Shown piece by piece: positions 1 through 8,158 of a stretch of DNA of 64,000 nucleotides (positions within the stretch are counted from its first letter, which is position 1; each line of letters opens with the position of its first letter). Made by a program: the position numbers and the translations under genes. The notes under the pieces were generated by a model. That model had not been told where the DNA came from. It did not search any database and worked only from the letters and a program-made list of their open reading frames with translations. The stretch spans positions 1 through 64,000 of the forward strand of contig JAEEGU010000051.1 of assembly GCA_016280485.1 (NCBI GenBank), read 5' to 3'. This stretch comes from Bacillota bacterium. Lineage in GTDB: Bacteria > Bacillota > Clostridia > Peptostreptococcales > Anaerovoracaceae.

Positions 1-256
1 AACGATAATCTCGTTCTGGCTGCTGCTTAATTAGCGGCCCATCCGCCCCGGAAGGACCACGAGCCGGGCTCGGGTGTGATTTGAGTGGTGACCGTGCGTG
101 CGGTAAGCTTTGCCCGCACCATGCATCATGAAGCTACCAAGACGGTAAGGGTGTTTGTTCCCGTGCCGCCGAGGGAATGTAAATAACAAACTGCGCCCGG
201 AGAAGTTCCTGTCAAGTTATTTTCGGACAGGGGTTCAACTCCCCTCAGCTCCACCA
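1..256 (+). ncRNA. ssrA: tmRNA (3' part, cut by window start)
   Basis: The window opens in the mRNA-like part of transfer-messenger RNA, which rescues stalled ribosomes and tags the nascent peptide. Bases 1-30 read Asn-Asp-Asn-Leu-Val-Leu-Ala-Ala-Ala-stop, the conserved end of the degradation tag. The 3' end has a TPsiC-like arm with GGTTCAA in its loop, an acceptor strand and an encoded CCA at 254-256. The 5' acceptor strand, SmpB-binding region and start of the tag frame lie before base 1. Confidence 0.96.
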
Positions 257-458
257 CGTCGGAGCACCCTCTGCACGGCTCAGGAGTGCCGGTTTCGTAA
301 GAGCCGGCCCTCCTTCGGCTGTGCTCCGGGGCTCCTCCTTTTCCCCATCGAAGCACGCTTCGATGGGGGCCCCGAAAGGAGTGACCGGGCTTCGTATAAG
401 AGCTCCTGCGCTCCAGCATGAAAATCCGTCCTTAATGTTAAATTCACAAAATTTTATA
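257..458 (+). other. structured spacer between tmRNA and tRNA
   Basis: No gene is supported here. The stretch is G+C-rich and strongly self-complementary: GGAGCAC near 263 can pair with GTGCTCC near 321, and a perfect CCATCGAAG / CTTCGATGG hairpin lies at about 345-366. T-rich bases precede the second hairpin. It may contain the tmRNA terminator, but no hairpin is directly followed by a long T-run. Confidence 0.4.
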
Positions 459-487
459 TTGACAAACGGGTATATCTATGCTATCAT
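459..487 (+). promoter_or_regulatory. sigma-A promoter of the initiator tRNA
   Basis: TTGACA at 459-464 and TATCAT at 482-487 are separated by 17 bp. The -10 ends 25 bases before the mature tRNA, as expected for a short 5' leader. Confidence 0.8.
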
Positions 488-512
488 ATTTGAGCAGTCA
501 AGCGAAACATAT

Positions 513-589
<77 letters not shown>

Positions 590-594
590 TGTCA

Positions 595-633
595 AGAGGA
601 TGTAACGGATTTACGTTGCATCCTCTTTTTTTT
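595..633 (+). terminator. intrinsic terminator of tRNA-fMet
   Basis: AGAGGATGTAAC at 595-606 pairs with GTTGCATCCTCT at 615-626, with one wobble, and runs into a T-tract to 633. Confidence 0.85.
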
Positions 634-711
634 CAAACTTGCTTTTCGGCAGGAACGCCCGATCAAACAGAATTTACCCGATCGAAATACATCGAATGCA
701 TGATAAAGGGA

Positions 712-740
712 TTGATATTTGTCCGGAATTGTGTTATTAT
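712..740 (+). promoter_or_regulatory. promoter of the YegP-family gene
   Basis: TTGATA at 712-717 and TATTAT at 735-740 with a 17-bp spacer, 68 bases before the start codon. Confidence 0.65.
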
Positions 741-807
741 TCACTTAGGCGAAGTACAGAACCCAGTATTCCGAAAAAATCAACAGATGATATCAGGAGG
801 TTCCATT

Positions 808-1179
808 ATGGGTAAGTTTGAAATCAAGACCGTCAAATCCGGCATCAAGTTCGACCTGAAGGCTACCAACGGGGAAGTGATTGCCAGCAGCGAAGTCTAC
901 ACCACCGAGGCTGCCTGCCGCAAGGGCATTGAGAGCGTGAAGAACAATGCCCTTTCCGCCGTGGAGGATCAGACTGTGGAGCCAATCGAGGTGCAGAAGC
1001 ACCCGAAGTATGAGGTCTATCAGGACAAGGCAGGGGAGTACCGCTTCCGCCTGAAGGCCAGAAACGGCGAGATCATCGCCACCGGCGAGGGCTACAAGAA
1101 AAAGGCCAGCTGCCTGAACGGCATTGACAGCATCAAGCGCAACGCGCCGGACGCTGAGATCGTCAAGGTTGAAGGATAA
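808..1179 (+). CDS. YegP-family (DUF1508) tandem-domain protein
   Basis: A 123-residue protein made of two repeats of the small DUF1508/YegP domain. The repeats read along FEIKTVKSGIKFDLKATNGE and YEVYQDKAGEYRFRLKARNG, each followed by a block ending in a Gly-Ile-(Glu/Asp)-Ser-(Val/Ile)-Lys motif. The start at 808 is chosen for the AGGAGG at 795-800. Members are small alpha/beta proteins, often linked to stress or general physiology, with no established enzymatic activity. It is monocistronic, with its own promoter and terminator. Confidence 0.9.
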   Translation: MGKFEIKTVKSGIKFDLKATNGEVIASSEVYTTEAACRKGIESVKNNALSAVEDQTVEPIEVQKHPKYEVYQDKAGEYRFRLKARNGEIIATGEGYKKKASCLNGIDSIKRNAPDAEIVKVEG

Positions 1180-1186
1180 GGAAAAT

Positions 1187-1225
1187 AAAAACGCTGTCCG
1201 GTCTGTGGGATCGGGCAGCGTTTTT
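1187..1225 (+). terminator. intrinsic terminator after the YegP-family gene
   Basis: AAAAACGCTG at 1187-1196 pairs perfectly with CAGCGTTTTT at 1216-1225. The arms make it usable on both strands, so it may also stop reading from other directions. Confidence 0.85.
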
Positions 1226-1323
1226 CGGACTCAAACGGGGCAGGGAAGAGGGGCAGGGAAGAGCGCAGAAGTATGGCGCGATTTCTGCCGGAACGAATCG
1301 AACAATTTCCTTAAAGATTTGTA

Positions 1324-2310
1324 TCAGGTTGAGCTGCAGGTCATGGCGTGCAGGGTCTCGGAATCCAGGGGATAGAGGGTCTTGGTCATGCCCAGGGCCT
1401 CTTCGATGTCGATGTCCATCATGTCACCGCTGCGGACGCAGACCACCCGGTTGGATTTGCCATCCACCAGGGCCTTCACCGCGTAGTAGCCCATGCGGGT
1501 GGCGGTGACCCGGTCCCGGGCGGTGGGGGAGCCGCCCCGCTGAATGTGGCCCAGAATGGTGACCCGGGGATCCAGTCCCAGGCTGTCCCGAATCTTCTGG
1601 GCGACCTCATAAGCGCCGTTGGCCGCGCCCTCGGCCACCACGATCATGTAGTGGGTGAAGCCGTTGAGACGGGCATTGCGGATCTTTTCGATGACGTCCC
1701 GATCAAAGTCGATGCTTTCCTCCGGGACAAGAACGGCCGTGGCGCCCACGGCGATGCCCACGTACATAGCCAGGTATCCGGCGTTCCGGCCCATGACCTC
1801 CACCACGGAGCAGCGCTCGTGGGATTGCATGGTGTCCCGGAGCTTGTCGATGCACTCGATGGCGGTGTTGGCGGCGGTATCGAAGCCGATGGTGTAGCCG
1901 GTGGAGGAAATGTCGTTGTCGATGGTGCCGGGAATGCCGATCACAGGGATCCCATACTTGGAAAGGGCCAGAGCGCCCCGGAATGTTCCGTCGCCGCCGA
2001 TGGCCACGATGCCGTCAATGCCGAAGAGCTTGCAGGTGGCCACGGCCTTTTGCTGGCCTTCCTCGGTCATAAACTCTTTGCTGCGGGCGGAATAGAGGAT
2101 GGTGCCGCCCCGGTTGATGATGTGGCTGACATCGTGACGGTCCAGACGCTTGACCTCGCTGTTAATCAGGCCGTTCCAGCCCCGATAGATGCCCAGGCAT
2201 TCAATGCCAAAGGTCACGCAGGCCCGATAGACCGCCCGGACGGCGGCGTTCATACCCGGCGCGTCACCGCCGGAAGTAAGCACAGCAATGCGTTTAACTG
2301 CGGAAATCAT
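1324..2310 (-). CDS. pfkA: ATP-dependent 6-phosphofructokinase
   Basis: This enzyme phosphorylates fructose 6-phosphate to the 1,6-bisphosphate, the committed step of cytosolic glycolysis. The 328-residue length fits bacterial PfkA (about 320). Visible motifs: N-terminal LTSGGDAPGMN, the nucleotide loop GGDGT (the form typical of ATP- rather than PPi-dependent enzymes), PGTIDND with the catalytic Asp, MGRNAGY and GHIQRGGSP. The start at 2310 is preferred over an ATG six codons upstream because GAGGTG lies six bases before it. It stands alone on the minus strand, facing the YegP-family gene. Confidence 0.97.
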   Translation of the reverse strand: MISAVKRIAVLTSGGDAPGMNAAVRAVYRACVTFGIECLGIYRGWNGLINSEVKRLDRHDVSHIINRGGTILYSARSKEFMTEEGQQKAVATCKLFGIDGIVAIGGDGTFRGALALSKYGIPVIGIPGTIDNDISSTGYTIGFDTAANTAIECIDKLRDTMQSHERCSVVEVMGRNAGYLAMYVGIAVGATAVLVPEESIDFDRDVIEKIRNARLNGFTHYMIVVAEGAANGAYEVAQKIRDSLGLDPRVTILGHIQRGGSPTARDRVTATRMGYYAVKALVDGKSNRVVCVRSGDMMDIDIEEALGMTKTLYPLDSETLHAMTCSST

Positions 2311-2480
2311 ATCAATCACCTCGGCCATATTTTACACCGAAAGAGAAATAATGTAAACAAGAAGATTAAAAATTCATGGAGAAACCGAAAGGAATGCGCA
2401 AAATATACAGAATATTAATCGTGTCATTGCCTCAAATTCGTTCACAATTGACAAAAATTCATAATTTGTTCAAAAACTGC

Positions 2481-2508
2481 TTGCAATTTGGAAATAATGG
2501 AGTAGAAT
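2481..2508 (+). promoter_or_regulatory. promoter-like site of a possible small RNA
   Basis: TTGCAA at 2481-2486 and TAGAAT at 2503-2508, 16 bp apart. Transcription would begin just before a perfect hairpin and run into a terminator. Confidence 0.5.
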
Positions 2509-2514
2509 ATGTCT

Positions 2515-2577
2515 GTAATTGCTGAAAGGCAATTACCATATTTACCGCTTTCGGCCGGTGCTGGGGGCGGTTTTTTT
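2515..2577 (+). ncRNA. candidate small RNA or orphan attenuator
   Basis: Two structures follow the promoter-like site. The first is a perfect 8-bp hairpin GTAATTGC / GCAATTAC (2515-2522 and 2529-2536) with loop TGAAAG. The second is a terminator-type stem, ACCGC (2544-2548) with GCGGT (2567-2571), followed by seven T. No gene follows until 3045, which has its own promoter. An RNA of about 65 nt is predicted; its family is not recognised. Confidence 0.45.
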
Positions 2578-2639
2578 ATTTCAGGAATCTGTTGCGACAC
2601 GGTAAAAATTTCGGCAGCGGCGCATTTAGGCAGCGCCAC

Positions 2640-2890
2640 AGTTCAGACATCAAAGTTCAGAGTTGGTAGGGGGCGGCGTCATCGACGCCCTGCGGGCTCC
2701 GATTTTCGTAGTCCGTAGGGGCAGCTCTTATCCGGCCCGGTTTGCCGGAGGTGAACAATCGCCCGGTAGGGCGATCCAACCGGGGGCGATGCCGAGACCG
2801 GGATGGATTTGCCTGACGGCAAATTGCACCGCAAGCGGTGCGGGCTAGCAGATTTCCGGCGCTGCACGATCCGACTTTATGACCGGATCC
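2640..2890. repeat. dispersed palindromic repeat cassette (copy 1)
   Basis: A G+C-rich mosaic of short palindromes. Units include CAATCGCCCGGTAGGGCGAT, TTTGCCTGACGGCAAA, GCACCGCAAGCGGTGC and a degenerate GCCGGCAGATTGCCGGC. The same units recur, in varied order and orientation, at about 5460-6240, 6985-7300 and 7830-8130. No gene is supported within it. Confidence 0.65.
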
Positions 2891-2944
2891 AACGACGAAG
2901 ACGGAGGGGGGAGGCTGCTGTTTCCCGGAACACCTCTCCTCAAC

Positions 2945-2976
2945 GAACGCAACAAAATAAAAATTTTGTTGCGTTC
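2945..2976. repeat. perfect 14-bp inverted repeat upstream of the recombinase promoter
   Basis: GAACGCAACAAAAT at 2945-2958 and its complement at 2963-2976, with a 4-base loop. It ends five bases before the -35 element. Neither strand has a following T-run, so an operator or protein-binding site is as likely as a terminator. Confidence 0.5.
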
Positions 2977-2980
2977 ATAC

Positions 2981-3009
2981 TTGAAACTTGTGCCGGATTG
3001 TGCTACAAT
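2981..3009 (+). promoter_or_regulatory. promoter of the chromosomal tyrosine recombinase
   Basis: TTGAAA at 2981-2986, 17-bp spacer, TACAAT at 3004-3009. Confidence 0.7.
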
Positions 3010-3044
3010 ACCGCTGGATGGCAATAATCGTTTTTGGAGGGCCT

Positions 3045-4043
3045 ATGGAACGGTATTTTGACTGCCCGCTGATCCTGCGGGAATTTCTCTCTTACCATGA
3101 AACCATCAAGGGTCAGTCTGCCCGGACCATTTCCGAGTATTATCTGGACCTGCGAATGTTTCTGCGCTTCATGAAGCTGATGAAACTTGAAATGCCCTAC
3201 GATACAGATTTGGAAACGATTCCCATCAAAGACGTGGACCTGAAATTCCTCCGGTCTATTACCGTCACGGATATTTTTGATTTCCTTTCCTATCTGGCCA
3301 ACGACCGGATTGTAAACGAGGATTCTTTTTCTGAGACCAAGGGCATTTCCTCAGCCAGCAGAGCCCGGAAGCTCTCCGCCATCAAATCCTTCTATAAATA
3401 TCTCACCGTTCGCACCAAGCAGTTGGACAGCAATCCGGTGGAAAGCATGGAATATCCCAAGCTTCGGAAATCCCTGCCCAAATATCTCACCTTGGAGCAA
3501 TCCACGGCGCTGCTGCGCTCCGTAGACGGCCCCAATAAGACCCGGGATTTCGCCATTTTGATGATCTTCCTGAACTGCGGCATTCGGCGCTCCGAGCTGG
3601 TGAATCTGAATCTCAGCGACGTTTCTGAGGACAGGATCCGGGTCATCGGCAAGGGCAACAAGGAACGGATCGTATACATGGGCTCCAGCTGCAAGGCAGC
3701 CATTGACGCCTATTTAATTGAGCGCAATCAAATTGTTTTATCGGACAACCGGGCCCTGTTCGGCTCCCGGGATCACAACCGCATCTCCGTTTCCGCGGTC
3801 CATCGGCTGGTGAAAAAGCACGTTCTGGAGGCCGGGCTGGACCCCAGCAAGCTTTCCGCCCATAAGCTCCGGCACACTGCAGCTACCCTGATGCTGCAAA
3901 ACGGTGTGGACGTGAAGACGGTTCAGGAGGTTTTGGGCCACGAAAACCTCAACACCACCCAAATTTATACCCATATCGAGAATACGGAATTAAAAATCGC
4001 CTCGGAGGCAAATCCGATTTCCAAACTAAAACTTGACGAATAA
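3045..4043 (+). CDS. XerC/XerD-type tyrosine recombinase
   Basis: A 332-residue tyrosine recombinase. An N-terminal SAM-like core-binding domain (about 10-130) is followed by the catalytic domain with the full set R181, K203, H273 (in HKLRH), R276, H299 and Y308 (in TTQIYTH). The start is set by GGAGG four bases before the ATG at 3045. Xer proteins resolve chromosome dimers at dif; related integrases move mobile DNA. The chromosomal setting favours a Xer role but does not prove it. It shares its motif layout with the recombinase at 13367..14383. The dehydrogenase gene follows 14 bases later. Confidence 0.9.
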   Translation: MERYFDCPLILREFLSYHETIKGQSARTISEYYLDLRMFLRFMKLMKLEMPYDTDLETIPIKDVDLKFLRSITVTDIFDFLSYLANDRIVNEDSFSETKGISSASRARKLSAIKSFYKYLTVRTKQLDSNPVESMEYPKLRKSLPKYLTLEQSTALLRSVDGPNKTRDFAILMIFLNCGIRRSELVNLNLSDVSEDRIRVIGKGNKERIVYMGSSCKAAIDAYLIERNQIVLSDNRALFGSRDHNRISVSAVHRLVKKHVLEAGLDPSKLSAHKLRHTAATLMLQNGVDVKTVQEVLGHENLNTTQIYTHIENTELKIASEANPISKLKLDE

Positions 4044-4057
4044 CAGGAGGAACCGCA

Positions 4058-5014
4058 ATGAAAGTTGTCATCATGGAAGCTCTCGGCATCAGTCCGGAAG
4101 AATTGGCCGCCCGAAAGGCACCCTTTGAGGCCAAGGGCGTGGTCTTTGCTGACTACCCCCGCACCACGGACACCGCGAAGCTGATCCGGCAGGCCCAGGA
4201 CGCGGACGCCATCATCCTGGCCAATATGCCCATGCCCGCCGAAGTGATTCGGGCCTGTCCCAAGCTGCGCTTTATCGACGTAGCCTTTACCGGCGTGGAT
4301 CACGTGGGCCTGGAGGCCGCCCGGGAGCGAAATATCGCCGTCAGCAACGCCTCCGGCTATTCCAACGAGGCTGTGGCGGAGCTGGTGCTGGGCATGGTGC
4401 TGTCCATGGCCCGGAATCTCCGGGCAGTGGAAGATCGCTGCCGGGCCGGAGGCACCAAGGACGGCCTGGTGGGCTGGGAGATCAAGGGCAAGACCGTGGG
4501 CATTGTGGGCTTGGGCAAGATCGGAACCAGATCCGCGGAGCTCTTCCACGCCTTCGGCGCAAAGCTCCTGGCCAGCAGCCGCACGATTCACCCCGACGCG
4601 CCGGATTACGTGGAGCAGACGGATTTGGAAGATCTGCTCCGTCGTTCGGACGTTGTTGTGCTCCACTGTCCACTGAACGATTCCACCCGGAATCTAATCA
4701 ACGAGTCGCGGCTCGCGCTGATGAAGCCCACTTCCCTGCTGATAAACGTGGCAAGAGGCCCTGTGGTGGACGAGAAGGCGCTCACAGCGGCCTTGCAGGT
4801 CGGAACCATTGCCGGTGCATGTCTGGACGTATTTTCCCAGGAGCCGCCCCTGGACCCCCTCTCCCCTGCCCTGACGGCCCCCAATACCCTGCTCACCCCC
4901 CACGTGGCTTTCGCTACCCGGGAATCCATGTCCCTCCGGGCGGAGACTGTCTTCGATAACCTCCGGGCATGGATGGAGGGCCGGCAGCAGAATCAGGTTA
5001 AAATTGAGAGGTGA
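4058..5014 (+). CDS. D-isomer 2-hydroxyacid dehydrogenase
   Basis: A 318-residue NAD(P)-dependent dehydrogenase that interconverts a 2-keto acid and a D-2-hydroxy acid. Visible: the Rossmann loop GIVGLGKIG (148-156), the catalytic Arg in VARGP (R233), the Glu in QEPP (E262) and the proton-relay His in TPHVA (H282), in the family order. GGAGG lies eight bases before the start. The 14-base gap from the recombinase gene suggests cotranscription. The exact substrate (lactate, glycerate, phosphoglycerate-like) cannot be read from sequence. Confidence 0.93.
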   Translation: MKVVIMEALGISPEELAARKAPFEAKGVVFADYPRTTDTAKLIRQAQDADAIILANMPMPAEVIRACPKLRFIDVAFTGVDHVGLEAARERNIAVSNASGYSNEAVAELVLGMVLSMARNLRAVEDRCRAGGTKDGLVGWEIKGKTVGIVGLGKIGTRSAELFHAFGAKLLASSRTIHPDAPDYVEQTDLEDLLRRSDVVVLHCPLNDSTRNLINESRLALMKPTSLLINVARGPVVDEKALTAALQVGTIAGACLDVFSQEPPLDPLSPALTAPNTLLTPHVAFATRESMSLRAETVFDNLRAWMEGRQQNQVKIER

Positions 5015-5113
5015 GAATGAGGAAGAGTTTATTCGATTTACGCAAAACTTTATCAAGCAACTGGCAGCAGGCAACATGTAATAAATCTTATTGATTACTA
5101 ATAAGGAGAAAAA

Positions 5114-5455
5114 ATGGATTGGGGTATTTTTGTTTTTGAAGGTCGAAAGATTAAGGCGGCGGCAAAGTTTTTGTTTGTTGTAGGCATTATCGAGGCACTG
5201 GTTTTGGCGTTCTATTTTGGATGGGACATAACCCCCTACGGGAGGAAAGAATTTGTTGCTTGGCGATTTATTCTGGTTCTCATTGGCGGGATTATTGTCA
5301 ACTACATCCGCTGCCTGTTGCTCTCCGGCATAGGCTCCCTCATCGAGGACGTCAGCGGACGGAGATACGATATGGAATGCGTCAAAAAAGACATGACTGA
5401 CTTAAAAAAAAGCGTACAGTCCATCGAAGAAGAAATGACCAAGGAAGCGGAATAA
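5114..5455 (+). CDS. small two-helix membrane protein
   Basis: A 113-residue protein with hydrophobic segments at about 17-35 and 52-72 and a charged, heptad-like C-terminal tail (about 88-113). An AAGGAG site precedes the ATG. No family is recognised. The tail could form a coiled coil on one membrane face. It follows the dehydrogenase after 99 bases. Confidence 0.75.
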   Translation: MDWGIFVFEGRKIKAAAKFLFVVGIIEALVLAFYFGWDITPYGRKEFVAWRFILVLIGGIIVNYIRCLLLSGIGSLIEDVSGRRYDMECVKKDMTDLKKSVQSIEEEMTKEAE

Positions 5456-6240
5456 GACCAAGCATCCGTTCCAACCCGAGGGCTGTGGGGCCGGCAATCT
5501 GCCGGCCCCTTTTCCTGCGCGCACCCACCCGTTGAGAATTGACAATTGAGAATTTGCGGTGTTTTCAAATTGGCAATTGAAATCGTTGAAAAAGCGCCTG
5601 AATCCGCCCGCAGGAACAAGCAATGCTTGTCCGCTTGCTCCAAGCTTGCTCCCGCCTGTAGGCGGCGGAGCCCACGACGCCCCGCCAGTTCCGGCTTCGG
5701 TATCAGCGCACTTAGGTAGTGCCACGGGCCCAGTGCCCCTAGGGATTGCAAATTGCGTAGCGCCGGCGATCTGCCGGCCACCCCGTAGGGGACGCTCTTT
5801 TCCCGCAGGGGGGAGCGTCCCGGCCTTCGGCACAAGGGCAATTTGCCGCCAGGCAAATCCAGCCTGGTATCGGCATCGAACCCGACCCAATCGCCCTGTC
5901 GGGCGATTGTTCCCTCCGGGAACCGGGCGGCTCATCCTGGCGCATAAGAGCTGCCTGCCCAGCGTACCGGGTCGGAAATAAAGAGCCCGTAGTGGCCGCC
6001 GACCTCGGCGGCCATAGCGCAAAGCGATTTCTGCAAGAACTTATGGCCGCGCACCTGCGCGGCCACTACGGCAGGGTGCGGGTGGGGAGCAGACCACTCC
6101 GCCGCCCTTGTGGGTGGTCCCCATCCGCTTGCCAGGGGGGTAGTCTCCATACGGATCAAAAGGTTTTCAAATGGCAATTTGAAAACACCAACAATTCCCA
6201 GTTTTCAATTCTCAATCGTCAATTCTAATTTCTCGGTCAT
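5456..6240. repeat. dispersed palindromic repeat region (copy 2)
   Basis: No gene is supported. It holds GCCGGCAATCTGCCGGC-type palindromes, the CAATTTGCCGCCAGGCAAAT unit and AATCGCCCTGTCGGGCGATT. A pair of self-complementary blocks starts and ends GTAGTGGCCGC / GCGGCCACTAC at about 5989-6067. It also has the A+T-rich TTTTCAAATGGCAATTTGAAAA palindrome near 6166 and AATTGAGAATT strings near 5531 and 6205. The same units recur in neighbouring spacers. Confidence 0.7.
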
Positions 6241-6277
6241 TTCCTTTCAATGTTTTTTTATGCTTTTATCAGTTCAG

Positions 6278-6943
6278 TCATTTCTTCATTGAGGCCATCA
6301 AAATGGCCTCCGCTGCTGCAATGCCCTCCCTGTATTTTTCGATCAGGCCCAGGTTCTCCATGCCGCCAATGGTGACAAGCAGGAAGGTCAATGTCTGGGG
6401 CCGTCCGGCAGCTCCCACTTCTTTGATCCCCAGAGAGCCGATTTATTTGTCGTTAATCCGATAAGTCTGTGTCAAATACTTGGAGGCACCTTCGATTAAG
6501 CCGTAGGAGAGACAGGTGGTTGGGATGCTCAGGCGGCTGTAGCCGTGGGCCATGGCATAATCCAAAGCAGGTAAAAGCTCGTCAACCAGTTCCGGGGAAA
6601 GGTACTGTTCAAAGAAACGGGTACGGGGCAGACGCGCCAGCCGGTTGCCGTAGACCTCCTCCCCGGAAACGTTGAACACTGACATGGAGTGCTCCGCGCC
6701 AACCTTCAGAAACGCGATGTGCTCTGCGTCAACCTCGCCCTCAGGCAGGTCATTATCCCGAAAGGCCTTCTGCCAGGTGATGCTGGGCAGGGCTGGATTT
6801 TCCGTAGTCGCAATAACGGGCTCTGTGGCGGAGGAATCCGGCTGTGACGACCGAATCTCCCCTCCAGGATCTGTGACGCAGCCGGCAAAAAGCGCGCAGA
6901 CAAGGGCCAGGCAGAGCGCAAGGGATTCAAGACGGATTTTCGT
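6278..6943 (-). pseudogene. lipoprotein pseudogene (lost start codon, in-frame TAA)
   Basis: Read from 6943 downward, one frame gives 221 sense codons. It begins with a lipoprotein signal peptide (KIRLESLALCLALVCALFAG, then the lipobox Cys) and continues as ordinary coding sequence to a TGA at 6278-6280. Two lesions break it. The codon where ATG is expected, eight bases after an AGGAG site, reads ACG (6941-6943). A TAA at 6443-6445 interrupts the same frame after TYRINDK, although convincing coding sequence continues for 55 more codons (IGSLGIKEVGAAGRP onward). The intact ancestor was probably a membrane-anchored surface protein of unknown role. An ACG start with a truncated product is possible but less likely. 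Confidence 0.8.
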
Positions 6944-6984
6944 AGATGTTTCTCCTGTGTATTTAATTATTTCAGTCTCCAGTC

Positions 6985-7300
6985 ACCAGGTGGGCGTAGG
7001 AGCGGCCGGCAGATTGCCGGCGCTGCAGGCAGGCGCAGGCAGGGGTTTAGCCCCCTCCACCGTTCCCTGTAGGGGCGGCTCTTATCCGCAAGGATGAGCC
7101 ACCAGGTTCCCGCAGGGAACAATCGCACGGCAGGGCGATTTGGCCGCGTGCAAAACTGATACAGGGTTGGATTTACCTGGCGGCAAATCGCACCGCAGGC
7201 GGTGCGGGCCGGCAGATTGCCGGCGCTGCAGGCGGCGGACGCTTTTTTAACGTTTTCAAATGGCAATTTGAAAACACCGAAATTCTTAATTCTTAATTCT
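6985..7300. repeat. dispersed palindromic repeat region (copy 3)
   Basis: Two exact copies of GGCCGGCAGATTGCCGGCGC (about 7006 and 7207) flank a CAATCGCACGGCAGGGCGAT unit and a TTTACCTGGCGGCAAA / GCACCGCAGGCGGTGC pair. The block ends in GTTTTCAAATGGCAATTTGA and AATTCTCAATTCTCAA strings. No gene is supported. Confidence 0.7.
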
Positions 7301-7316
7301 CAATTCTCAACTGAAC

Positions 7317-7805
7317 CTACGCCCATTCGTCGTCCTTGACAGGGGTGCGGATGTCCGACAGGAGCATCTGCTCCCAGAGCATCCACTGGCTGCCCTTTTG
7401 GCGCAGGGTGATGGGCCGGTCGGTGTCGGCGCCGAAGGAGTGCATCTGCAGCCGGGCATAGCCCTCGTTCTGATAGCTGTAGGGGTCGTCCCGGACGGTG
7501 ATGACGTAGGGCTTGTCCGGGGTGTAGTTGTTGGCAGGCGTCGCGCCCATGAAGTAGGAAAAGGGCTTGTACCCCTTCCCTGCCAGCCGGTCCCGCAGAA
7601 ACTGGATCTCGTAGGGCGTCAGGGGCCGGGGGCCTTTAATCGCGTTCAGCATATCTGCGGTGGCCTGGGGATCGGATTCGTATTTGCAGAGGATGGCGAC
7701 GGTCAGAGCCGCCGTCATAAAGGGATCGGTCATGGCGTACTCGGGCAGAGCCTGAAGCTCGGATACGGACCCGGGCAGGGATTCAAAGGTAAACGTGTGT
7801 TCCAT
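7317..7805 (-). CDS. conserved hypothetical cytosolic protein (162 aa)
   Basis: A soluble 162-residue protein without signal peptide or membrane segment. It has an Ala/Leu-rich helical N-terminal half and a Tyr/Asp-rich C-terminal half (PYVITVRDDPYSYQNEGYAR, then IRTPVKDDEWA). AGGAGG precedes the ATG. It resembles uncharacterised Firmicutes proteins (a DUF6935-like assignment is possible but unverified). It is flanked on both sides by palindromic repeats. Confidence 0.75.
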   Translation of the reverse strand: MEHTFTFESLPGSVSELQALPEYAMTDPFMTAALTVAILCKYESDPQATADMLNAIKGPRPLTPYEIQFLRDRLAGKGYKPFSYFMGATPANNYTPDKPYVITVRDDPYSYQNEGYARLQMHSFGADTDRPITLRQKGSQWMLWEQMLLSDIRTPVKDDEWA

Positions 7806-7829
7806 TTGTGGTTCCTCCTATGTTGTTTT

Positions 7830-8130
7830 GATTGAGAATTGAGCGTTGAGAATTGAGAATGATCGGTGTTTTGCAGATTGCCATCTGCAAAAAGGAAAGA
7901 TTCAATCGTCCCTGCTCCGTAGTTGCCGCGCACCTGCGCGGCCACTACGACCCTACTGAACAGTTACGTTCAGAGTACAAAGTTCAGAGTTCGTAGAGGC
8001 GGCTTGATCCGCAAGGATGCGCCGCCCTATGTTTTTTCAATGTTTTCAAATGGCCAATTGAAAACACCGCAAATTGTCAATTCTAAAGGCGGTGCGGGCC
8101 GGCAGATTGCCGGCGCTACAGATGGGTGTG
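7830..8130. repeat. dispersed palindromic repeat region (copy 4)
   Basis: Contains AATTGAGAATTGAG strings, an imperfect TTTTGCAGATTGCCATCTGC palindrome, GCCGCGCACCTGCGCGGCCA (also near 6045), a TTTTCAAATGGCCAATTGAAAA palindrome and GGCCGGCAGATTGCCGGCGC. No gene is supported. Confidence 0.65.
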
Positions 8131-8158
8131 TGCGGAAAACTTGTCCGGCGGTTAGCAG

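Noticed and set aside
1348..2418. Long plus-strand frame opposite pfkA
   Set aside because: It is the antisense of a clear PfkA gene, with Gly/His/Val-rich composition and no ribosome site. The same holds for plus-strand frames opposite radA (8837-9613) and the minus-strand operons.
5456..6240. Short frames inside the repeat regions
   Set aside because: They run through palindromes on both strands, have Pro/Arg-rich composition and no ribosome sites.
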